Shown piece by piece: positions 10,639 through 18,732 of a stretch of DNA of 64,000 nt (the stretch's first letter is position 1; each line of letters starts with the position of its first letter). This DNA comes from Amygdalobacter nucleatus (lineage in GTDB: Bacteria; Bacillota; Clostridia; Saccharofermentanales; Fastidiosipilaceae): NCBI RefSeq assembly GCF_029167365.1, contig NZ_JARFNM010000001.1, forward strand, positions 550,001 to 614,000. The letters run 5' to 3'. The notes under the pieces are model-generated. The model saw nothing but the letters and a program-made list of their open reading frames with translations. It had not been told where the DNA came from and made no database searches. The position numbers and the translations under genes are program-made.

Positions 10639-13260
10639 ATGGCTAGGAAAAAGGTTAAATTAGATTTATTTGCTATTTATCAAGATGAGATGAATTATTT
10701 TGCTTCATTGCGTTCTAATGGGCAGACTTCTAACCAGCATGAAGTTTTCTTTAGGCAACTTTCAGAGCATGAAAAAGATAATGAACTATTGGTTATGCCT
10801 CAATTATCTGTGTATGAGAGTTGTGTTTTACCTGGAAGTAATGGTGTCTTTGATTGTGCTGATTATATTGCTTATCAAGGTGCGATGCGGAGCTTAGACG
10901 GTAATGGACTTGTTTTCATTGCTTCTTTGCTGGATGAGTCCGAGAAAGCTAGTTTAGCTGATTTTGCTAAATCTCAACATGTTACTAATAAAACTAAAGA
11001 ACCTGAGTTTATTAGTTTCCGCGATAGTGAGTATAAACAACTTAAAGTCGGTGTGATTGGGCAGATTTTATCATTGCAGGACGATGATGATAATAATTCC
11101 ACGCGTGTGATGATACAGGTACTTTGCCGTGCGGAACTAGTTGAACGGCAATCTGATGGGCAAATAGATCTGGTTCAGGTCAGATTGTTAGCTGATGATT
11201 ATCAATTTAAAACTATCAATCGTTCGACTTTAGAGAAGCAAATCGGCTTTTCCTTACCTAAATCCGGTACAAAACTGAAAAACAATGATTTAGCTGCCTT
11301 GCAGGCTATTCTGCGCCTTTATTTTGAAAAATGGTTAGCTGAAAATAAGTCTGCGAATGATTTAGGCAAGTATCAGTCACTTTACACGAAGATGGATCTT
11401 TCTGCCTTGTGTGATGCCATTTCCGAGACAGTACCTGTTTCTTATATTGAAAAAGTTTATTTATTGGCCTGTCCACATGTGCTTGTGCGTTTGTATTTAA
11501 CGTTGGATTTAGTTAAGCGCGATTTGGGTATGGCAAATCTAAGACGACAAATTGATCGTGAAACAGAAGATCTCATCAAAGCTGAGCAGCGCGATTATGT
11601 AATCAAAAACACAATAAAATTGTTGCGTAAAGAGCTGAGTAATGGTAAAGAAGATGATACGATTGCCAAACTTAACAAAAAACTAGCTGAATTTGAGCTC
11701 AAGCCAGATGTTCGTGCGCAATTACAAGAGGCGATCGATAAATTGGCCATTTTTGGTTCAACAAGCCCAGAAGCTGCTAATTTGCGTGATTATATTGATC
11801 TTTGTTTGAGTTTGCCATGGGGCAAAATGGTGGCTGAAAATTTTGATATTAAGCAAGTTAAGGCGAAGTTAGAGTCTGATCATTATGGTTTGGAGAAGGT
11901 CAAGAAGCGTATATTAGAATATTTGGCAATGCGTCATTTGCGTGTTGTCAAGCAAACGAAGGGGAAGACGGTTGAATTGTTGTGCCTGATCGGACCTCCT
12001 GGTATTGGTAAGACATCCATTGCGCGTTCAATAGCTGATGCACTTAAACGACCACTTGAGCGTATAAGTTTAGGTGGTGTAGATGACGAGTCTGAAATTC
12101 GCGGCCATAGACGCACTTATATTGGGGCTATGCCAGGTAGAATCATCAAGGCAATTCAAACAGCTCAATGTGACAATCCCGTTATTTTGCTAGATGAAAT
12201 TGATAAGTTGGCTTATAGCAGTAAGGGTGATCCAGCAGCTGCTTTGTTGGAGGTTTTGGATGGCGAACAGAATGACAAGTTCCGCGATAATTACGTTGAT
12301 TTACCATATGATTTGAGTAAGGTCTTGTTTATAGTCACAGCCAATGATTACGAAAATATACCGATGGCTTTGTACGATAGAATGGATGTAATTAATCTAA
12401 GTTCTTATACGGCAACTGAAAAGCTGCAAATTGCTAAGCATTATCTTTGGCCACAACTTTTAGCCTCAATAGCATACACTTCCAAGCAGATAAAAATTAG
12501 CGATAAGTGTTTACGTTACATTATTGATAATTACACGCGTGAAGCGGGTGTTAGACAGTTAGAAAGATGTTTGAAGACAATTTGCCGTACAATTGCGACA
12601 AAAATTTTGGCTGAGAGTGAAGATGCCTTGTTGCCTGTAAGCGTGAAAGTAAAAGATCTGGCTGACTATTTGGGAGTGGCGCCCTATATTGATGAAGGTG
12701 TGCATAAAGACGATTTAGTTGGCGTTGTTACAGGTCTAGCTTGGACTTATGTCGGCGGCGTGACGTTGGAAGTTGAAGTTAAGATCAGTAAGGGTAATGG
12801 TAAGATTCATTTAACTGGTAATTTAGGTGATGTGATGAAAGAATCAGCAAGCGTGGCTTGGACTTATATTATCAGTCAGGCAGATGAATTAAAGTTAGAT
12901 GAAGTTAAATGGCAAGAATTAGATGTTCATATTCATATTCCTGAAGGTGCTACACCTAAAGACGGCCCTTCAGCAGGCGTAACTTTAGCAACGGCGCTTT
13001 ATTCTGCCCTAAGTCATAAGAAAGTCAGACATGACATTGCCATGACAGGTGAATTGACTTTAACTGGACGCGTATTTCCAATCGGTGGCCTCAAAGAAAA
13101 ATTGATGGCAGCTTATCGAGCTAAGATGCATACAGTTTTGATCCCAATTGCGAATGTTAAGGATTTAACAGATGTTGATAAGGAAGTAAAGGAAAACTTG
13201 CAGATTATCTCAGTTAAACGGGTCGAAGAAGTTTGGCAACATGCCTTGCTTAGTGAGTAG
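10639..13260 (+). CDS. lon: ATP-dependent protease La (Lon)
   Basis: Lon is a cytoplasmic AAA+ serine protease that degrades damaged and regulatory proteins. The 873-residue product has a Walker A GPPGIGKT (452-459), Walker B VILLDEIDK, and the C-terminal protease domain with catalytic Ser778 in DGPSAGV and Lys821 in GGLKEKL. The N-terminal substrate-binding domain is divergent and begins with an extension of about 55 residues before the LPVLPLR-like position. Start ATG 10639 is chosen over TTG 10627; neither has a visible ribosome binding site, which is unusual beside its neighbours. The IMPACT gene follows after 6 nt. Confidence 0.95.
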   Translation: MARKKVKLDLFAIYQDEMNYFASLRSNGQTSNQHEVFFRQLSEHEKDNELLVMPQLSVYESCVLPGSNGVFDCADYIAYQGAMRSLDGNGLVFIASLLDESEKASLADFAKSQHVTNKTKEPEFISFRDSEYKQLKVGVIGQILSLQDDDDNNSTRVMIQVLCRAELVERQSDGQIDLVQVRLLADDYQFKTINRSTLEKQIGFSLPKSGTKLKNNDLAALQAILRLYFEKWLAENKSANDLGKYQSLYTKMDLSALCDAISETVPVSYIEKVYLLACPHVLVRLYLTLDLVKRDLGMANLRRQIDRETEDLIKAEQRDYVIKNTIKLLRKELSNGKEDDTIAKLNKKLAEFELKPDVRAQLQEAIDKLAIFGSTSPEAANLRDYIDLCLSLPWGKMVAENFDIKQVKAKLESDHYGLEKVKKRILEYLAMRHLRVVKQTKGKTVELLCLIGPPGIGKTSIARSIADALKRPLERISLGGVDDESEIRGHRRTYIGAMPGRIIKAIQTAQCDNPVILLDEIDKLAYSSKGDPAAALLEVLDGEQNDKFRDNYVDLPYDLSKVLFIVTANDYENIPMALYDRMDVINLSSYTATEKLQIAKHYLWPQLLASIAYTSKQIKISDKCLRYIIDNYTREAGVRQLERCLKTICRTIATKILAESEDALLPVSVKVKDLADYLGVAPYIDEGVHKDDLVGVVTGLAWTYVGGVTLEVEVKISKGNGKIHLTGNLGDVMKESASVAWTYIISQADELKLDEVKWQELDVHIHIPEGATPKDGPSAGVTLATALYSALSHKKVRHDIAMTGELTLTGRVFPIGGLKEKLMAAYRAKMHTVLIPIANVKDLTDVDKEVKENLQIISVKRVEEVWQHALLSE

Positions 13261-13266
13261 ATATTT

Positions 13267-13938
13267 ATGTTAAAAACAGAACTAGTTAAGGTACAGTCAG
13301 AAGCTACTATCAGCTTGACTATCAAACGTTCAGTTTTTATTGCGTATGCTGTACCCATTGCTAATTTAGCTGAGCTTGAGCAAAAACTAGCTGAAATTAG
13401 AACTAGGCAACCAGATGCCAAGCATCATGTCTATGCTTGGCAATTTTATGACACGCTGAATGAACAACAGTATGCCAAATTTAGTGATGATGGAGAGCCT
13501 AGTCAGACAGCAGGGGCCCCGCTTTTTCATGTTTTGACTGAAGCTGGAATAAATAACACGCTTTTGGTTGTTTCGAGAATCTTTGGCGGTATTTTGCTAG
13601 GGGCAGGTGGCTTGGTCAGAGCTTATAGCAAAGCAGGTAATTTGGCTTTACAAGAAGCTAGCTATGAACGTTTAGTCAAACGGGAAAAAGTGACATTTAG
13701 TTTGGATTATGCGCTTTATGATCAGTTCTGCTATTACGCTAACAAACAGAAGTGGCAGATATTTAGTAATGAGTTTGCTGCTAAAGTGACGTTGGTTTTG
13801 ATCCTTAAACCTGAAGAAATAAGTGCGTTGGAAGTTTATTTAGATGAACTTAACGGCTCTAAACAACAAATTAAAAAGTTAGGCACAGAGCTAGTAACTA
13901 TACCATATACACCTAATTTAAAAGGCGAAGATGGATAA
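13267..13938 (+). CDS. IMPACT/YigZ family protein
   Basis: This is a 223-residue protein of the UPF0029/IMPACT family, whose bacterial members (YigZ/YvyE) are of uncertain function, with proposed links to translation control. The N-terminal domain shows family segments HHVYAW, FSDDGEPSQTAGAP and FGGILLGAGGLVRAYS; the C-terminal domain (about 140-220) has the ferredoxin-like fold expected from the family. It begins 6 nt after lon, so the two are probably co-transcribed. Confidence 0.88.
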   Translation: MLKTELVKVQSEATISLTIKRSVFIAYAVPIANLAELEQKLAEIRTRQPDAKHHVYAWQFYDTLNEQQYAKFSDDGEPSQTAGAPLFHVLTEAGINNTLLVVSRIFGGILLGAGGLVRAYSKAGNLALQEASYERLVKREKVTFSLDYALYDQFCYYANKQKWQIFSNEFAAKVTLVLILKPEEISALEVYLDELNGSKQQIKKLGTELVTIPYTPNLKGEDG

Positions 13939-13965
13939 TTAATTTCTAGCGATTAGATTAACAAA

Positions 13966-13985
13966 ATATCTATTTAAATAGATAT
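13966..13985. repeat. perfect 20-bp palindrome upstream of secDF
   Basis: ATATCTATTTAAATAGATAT reads identically on both strands with no spacer. It lies 27 nt after the YigZ-like gene and about 70 nt before the secDF promoter, a plausible operator position. No T-run follows, so it does not look like a terminator. Confidence 0.6.
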
Positions 13986-14057
13986 AGCTAAAATGAATTA
14001 TATGCTGGCGTTATATGGCTGAATAAGTCGGAGATGCTGGCTTTTTACGTCATTTGC

Positions 14058-14086
14058 TTGCCTTAGCTTTGAATTTTATGTAAAAT
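14058..14086 (+). promoter_or_regulatory. secDF promoter
   Basis: TTGCCT (14058-14063), 17-nt spacer, TAAAAT (14081-14086). It is about 45 nt upstream of secDF. Confidence 0.55.
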
Positions 14087-14131
14087 GGACCAGTTATAGT
14101 GCTCATGTGAGCTAGAGGAAAGGATTAGGCT

Positions 14132-16420
14132 ATGGCTAGAACTAAAATTCGCAAATCCCATAGTTGGAGTTTCTTTGTAGCTGTTTTATGTGTCGCTTTG
14201 GCAACCATTTTGTGTTGGACAGGTTTGACATTACCAGCTCCCAAAGGTAAGACTTTGCCGCTTTATGGCGCCAAAGATATTCGTTTAGGTATTGATATTA
14301 GAGGTGGTGTTGAGGCTGTATTTGCACCAAAGGATTACAGCGGGACACCAACTGATCGCGAGTTACGCTCAGTAGTTTCTGTTTTGGAGAAACGACTTGA
14401 TAATTTGCAAATTCTTGATCGTGATGTTATTCCCGTTCCACAATCTGGACGTGTTATTGTTCGTTTCCCTTGGAAATCTAATGAACAGAATTTCAATCCA
14501 GAAGAGGCTATGCAAGAGTTAGGTCAGACAGCTCAGCTCACATTCAAAGATCCAGATGGCAAAGTTGTGTTGACTGGTAATGATGTAGCTAGCGCAGATG
14601 CTATGGCTGATACGCGGAGTGGTAGCAGTTTCGTTTCTTTGGATTTGAAACCAGAAGGCGCTAAGAAGTTTGCTGATGCTACATCACGCTTGTTAGGTAA
14701 ACCTATTTCAATCAATATGGATGACAAGCTTTTGTCAGCGCCAATTGTGCAAGCTAAGATTATGGATGGTAAGGCTCAAATTACTGGTATGGAAGATGCA
14801 CAGAGTGCAGCTCGTTTAGCTAACCAGATCAATGCTGGTGCTTTGCCTTTCTCAATCACAGCTATCAGTTCAAATGCTATTTCGCCTAAATTAGGTAATG
14901 ACGCTTTGCGTGTGATGATTTTAGCTGGTCTTGTGGCTATGGTTATCATCTTTATTTTCCTATTGGAACGTTATCGTTTAGCTGGTATTGTTGCTTGTGT
15001 TGCCTTGGTTGCACAGATTGTTGGTATCCTATTGGTAATTTCAATTCCTCAGCAGACATTAACCTTGCAAGGTATAGCAGGTATTATTTTGTCAATTGGT
15101 ATGGGTGTTGATGCTAATATCATCATTTGCGAGCGTATTCGTGAGGAATTGCGTTCAGGTACACCTACGCAAACAGCTATTCATTATGGATTTGACCGTG
15201 CCTTTGCTTCTATTTTGGATGGTAACGTCACAGTTGCTATTTCATCTATTTGCTTGATGGTCTTCGGCACAGGTTCCATGTTGTCATTCGGCTATTCATT
15301 GTTGACAGGTGTTATTTTGAACTTGTTCTGCGGTGCTTATTTGTCCAATACAATGATGCGCTCATTGGCTGTCTTCAAACCTTTGCGTAAGACAAGTCTT
15401 TATCGTGTAAGTGATAAGATGATTGCTAAGGAAAGCAAGATCAGAAGTGAAGAGAAGGACAATTACACAATTGCGAATCGTTTAGCACCTCTGTTTGGCT
15501 TTAGTTTCTATAAGAATCGTTACAAATTCTTGGCCGTTTCAATTGTATTGATTGCAATTGGCTTGGTCTCATGGGCTATCTTTGGCACGAAGTTGTCAAT
15601 TGAATTTAAAGGTGGTTCAATCATTCGTTATACTGTCACTGGTGAGGGTGATATTAACACTGAGAAATTATCCGATGTAGCTAGTGAAAAATTGAGTGTG
15701 CCAGTCCTAGTGCAAGATTCAACTTCAGTTACAACTAATGAACGTTCATTGAGCGTTAGCGTATCTGGTAACAAAGCTTTGTTGCCTGAGGATTTGGTTG
15801 CTTTGCGTGACTTATTATCCAAGGAAGCTGGCGAAAATATCAAATTGACAGTTGCCGATTCAAACGTTGTCGATCCTTACATTGGTCGCGAGACTTTATT
15901 TAATGGATTGTTGGCCCTAATAGTTGCGTCAGTTTTGATCGTTTTGTATGTGTGGATTCGTTTCCGCCGCATTTCTGGTCTGTCAGCTGGTGCGTTCTCA
16001 CTGTTGGCATTGATCCATGACGTTTTTATTGCTTTCTTAACTTTTATCGTGGCACGTTATGCCTTGAATGATACAGTTATTGCCGTTGTGCTTTCGATTT
16101 TGGGTTGGTCAGTCAATGATACGATTGTTATCTTCGACCGTATTCGTGAGAATTCCAAATTGTTTGGCGCTAAAGTTAGCTTGCCTGATTTGGTCGACTT
16201 ATCAATTCGTGAATCTTGCTCACGTTCAATCTACACCTCAGTGTGTACGTTTATTGCCGTCTTAGTAGCCTTTGTCTTTGCAGCAGCAAATGGCATTACA
16301 AGTATCGTGCAATTTAGCTTGCCATTGATGGTCGGTATTATTGTTGGCTCTTACTCATCTGTTGCTTTGGCTACAGTATTCTGGGCGCAATATATTGTGA
16401 ACAAGCGCAAGGCTAAGTAA
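14132..16420 (+). CDS. secDF: SecD-SecF fusion, protein translocase auxiliary subunit
   Basis: SecD and SecF use the proton gradient to help pull exported proteins through SecYEG. The product (762 residues) joins both halves in one chain, as in many Bacillota. The SecD half (about 1-425) has the first membrane segment at 13-33, the GIDIRGGVEAVF motif, a periplasm-side domain, and a membrane bundle with GIAGIILSIGMGVDANIII. The SecF half begins near residue 440, with FKGGSIIRY and the GWSVNDTIVIFDRIREN motif in its membrane bundle. It has its own promoter and is followed by a terminator, so it is monocistronic. Confidence 0.96.
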   Translation: MARTKIRKSHSWSFFVAVLCVALATILCWTGLTLPAPKGKTLPLYGAKDIRLGIDIRGGVEAVFAPKDYSGTPTDRELRSVVSVLEKRLDNLQILDRDVIPVPQSGRVIVRFPWKSNEQNFNPEEAMQELGQTAQLTFKDPDGKVVLTGNDVASADAMADTRSGSSFVSLDLKPEGAKKFADATSRLLGKPISINMDDKLLSAPIVQAKIMDGKAQITGMEDAQSAARLANQINAGALPFSITAISSNAISPKLGNDALRVMILAGLVAMVIIFIFLLERYRLAGIVACVALVAQIVGILLVISIPQQTLTLQGIAGIILSIGMGVDANIIICERIREELRSGTPTQTAIHYGFDRAFASILDGNVTVAISSICLMVFGTGSMLSFGYSLLTGVILNLFCGAYLSNTMMRSLAVFKPLRKTSLYRVSDKMIAKESKIRSEEKDNYTIANRLAPLFGFSFYKNRYKFLAVSIVLIAIGLVSWAIFGTKLSIEFKGGSIIRYTVTGEGDINTEKLSDVASEKLSVPVLVQDSTSVTTNERSLSVSVSGNKALLPEDLVALRDLLSKEAGENIKLTVADSNVVDPYIGRETLFNGLLALIVASVLIVLYVWIRFRRISGLSAGAFSLLALIHDVFIAFLTFIVARYALNDTVIAVVLSILGWSVNDTIVIFDRIRENSKLFGAKVSLPDLVDLSIRESCSRSIYTSVCTFIAVLVAFVFAAANGITSIVQFSLPLMVGIIVGSYSSVALATVFWAQYIVNKRKAK

Positions 16421-16448
16421 TTTTCTTAGTTAGCAATTTTGAAAAATG

Positions 16449-16484
16449 GACTAGTTCAAGTTAAACTTGACTAGTCTATTTTTT
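16449..16484 (+). terminator. Rho-independent terminator after secDF
   Basis: GACTAGT-(T)-CAAGT, TAA loop, ACTTG-ACTAGTC, then TATTTTTT. It is a 12-bp stem with one bulged T. Confidence 0.85.
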
Positions 16485-16503
16485 ATTTTGAAAGAGAATA
16501 AAG

Positions 16504-18693
16504 ATGCACTTTATAAAATATGATTTACATGCCACACAAGCTAAAGCTTATTTGACACCATTCCACGATTATAGTTTAGATGAGCCAATTACGTGGACAG
16601 ATTCAATTTGTGATCCATTCAGATTACACGATATGAAAGCTACTTGTGAGAAGCTTATTTCAGCTTTAAGTAAGGAAACTAAAATTTTGATCTATGGTGA
16701 TTATGATTTAGATGGTATGTCGGCAGCAAGTAGCCTTTATTTAACTTTTTTACGTCTAAGGGCTGCTTTGTGGCAGATGAAAGCTGAGCAAGCGACAGAT
16801 TTAACTACTTTATTGTTAGATTTAGCCAAAAAGGATAATTGGCATGCCTTAATTAAAACTAGCAATTTTACAAGCTCACCTTTACAAAATGAGCGTTATA
16901 ATTTGGCAGTTTATATACCTGATCGCTTACAAGAAGGTTATAGTTTAAGTCAACATGCTGTCGATTACATCTTAAAGAATCAATATGAATTGGTGATAAC
17001 GGTTGATTGTGGGGTTAAATCTGCACCTGAAATTGCACAATTAAAGGCATCAGGGCTATGCGTATTGGTGACAGATCACCATGAGTGTCCAGAAATTTTG
17101 CCACCAGCAGATTTAGTCGTTAATCCTAAACGCTTAGATGAACAATATCCAAATCGTGATTTATCTGGCTCAGGCGTTGTTTTTAAGCTAGCGCAAGCTT
17201 TGGAAAAAACGTTAAATTTAGCTACAGGTTGCCTTACAAATTCAATTGTTGAAATAGCTGCTTTAGGCTTAATCAGCGATGTAATGCCACTTACTTTTGA
17301 AAATTGGCAGATCATTCGTGCCGCTTTTAATAAATTACAGCATGAGACTGGACAAATTGGCCTAAGTATTTTGCTTGCCAAATTAAATTTACAACGTAAT
17401 TTGTTGACGTATAGTGATATTGCCTTTTATGTTTGCCCTAAGTTTAATGCTTGTGGGAGAATTGATGATGCTTATTTAGGCTTGCGTTGCTTACTTACGG
17501 ATGACAAAGATCAGGTAGAGCAATATGTGTTAGATTTGCTCAAAGTTAATGCGAAACGCCAGAGTCTAACAGAAAAATATTGCGAAGAAGCAGAGGCTTT
17601 TTTGTATAGCCAACCAGAATTTTTGACAAAGCCGATTCTGTCTGTTCCACTTCATTCAGCTCATAGCGGTATTATTGGTTTGGTTGCAGCTCGTTTACAG
17701 ACGAAATACCTAAAGCCCTGTCTTTGTTTCACAGAGGTTGAAACGGAGGGGCAGCGAGTTTTGAAAGCATCTGGCCGTTCTTATGGCAATTTTAACCTGT
17801 ATGAAGCAATTTCTAATTTACAAGCTAAACAGCCAGATTTGTTTGTCAGCTTTGGTGGACATGCTTTGGCAGTAGGTCTTAGCATTTATGCAGCTAAATT
17901 TAATGAATTTAATAACTTACTTAATGAGTCTGTGCAGTCACAATTAGAAGCTGTGTCAGCCAAGGTAGAAATTAGTTATGATAGTTTAATTTCTGCTGAA
18001 AATGGTGAAGCTATTCTACCTAATGTCGAAGATTTAAAAAAGCAACTTTTAACTGAACCATATGGACCTAATCGACCTCTACCAATTTATTTATATGCTG
18101 GCAAATTAAAAAGTGCCAACTTAATTGGCAGTCAAGCTCGGCATAGCAAGATGTTGTTGGATAACGGTATAGCTCTTTTAGCTTTTAATCAGCCATTATT
18201 AGCGAAAATTGCCACGCAAACAGATACGCAGCTTAATTTATTATTTACAGCTAATTTGCACGAGTTTAGGCATACTATTTCAGCTCAGTATATTGTTAAA
18301 GGCGCTTATATTGTGGGCAATTTAAATCAAAATGGGCCTGAAACAGAAGTAGTTTCTACGCTAGAAGGGCTTAACGCTAAACAAATTTATACAATTTTGG
18401 CTGATTTCTATAACATTATTCAAACCTATGGTGAAATGAATTTGCTTTATTTAGATATAGCGGCTTTTGGTGAAATTTATTATCCTTGTTTAACTACGCT
18501 CAAACACAATGGCGAGCAGGCGTTTAGAATAGGTGTGAATGTAGTTTGCCAATGTTTGCAAATTTTGCGAGAATTAAATATCATTGAATCTTATAAACTA
18601 ACTGACAAAGTTCAGCTACTTAAGTTTATGCCCTTAAAAAAACAACTATCTTTGCAGACGGCAGATACTTTTAGAATGTTAGTAGCCAAGTAG
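16504..18693 (+). CDS. recJ: single-stranded-DNA exonuclease RecJ
   Basis: RecJ is a 5'-3' ssDNA exonuclease of the DHH phosphoesterase family, acting in recombination and mismatch or base-excision repair. The 729-residue product has the N-terminal motif IYGDYDLDGMSA, the DHH motif VTDHHECP, and the DHHA1 motif FGGHALAVGLS near residue 455. A C-terminal region of roughly 200 residues is poorly conserved. The start ATG 16504 follows AAAGAGAATAAAG. A RelA/SpoT gene follows closely, an order also seen in other Bacillota. Confidence 0.93.
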   Translation: MHFIKYDLHATQAKAYLTPFHDYSLDEPITWTDSICDPFRLHDMKATCEKLISALSKETKILIYGDYDLDGMSAASSLYLTFLRLRAALWQMKAEQATDLTTLLLDLAKKDNWHALIKTSNFTSSPLQNERYNLAVYIPDRLQEGYSLSQHAVDYILKNQYELVITVDCGVKSAPEIAQLKASGLCVLVTDHHECPEILPPADLVVNPKRLDEQYPNRDLSGSGVVFKLAQALEKTLNLATGCLTNSIVEIAALGLISDVMPLTFENWQIIRAAFNKLQHETGQIGLSILLAKLNLQRNLLTYSDIAFYVCPKFNACGRIDDAYLGLRCLLTDDKDQVEQYVLDLLKVNAKRQSLTEKYCEEAEAFLYSQPEFLTKPILSVPLHSAHSGIIGLVAARLQTKYLKPCLCFTEVETEGQRVLKASGRSYGNFNLYEAISNLQAKQPDLFVSFGGHALAVGLSIYAAKFNEFNNLLNESVQSQLEAVSAKVEISYDSLISAENGEAILPNVEDLKKQLLTEPYGPNRPLPIYLYAGKLKSANLIGSQARHSKMLLDNGIALLAFNQPLLAKIATQTDTQLNLLFTANLHEFRHTISAQYIVKGAYIVGNLNQNGPETEVVSTLEGLNAKQIYTILADFYNIIQTYGEMNLLYLDIAAFGEIYYPCLTTLKHNGEQAFRIGVNVVCQCLQILRELNIIESYKLTDKVQLLKFMPLKKQLSLQTADTFRMLVAK

Positions 18694-18732
18694 CCGTTAG
18701 CTATATTTGAAGATGTGACAAGAGGAAATATT

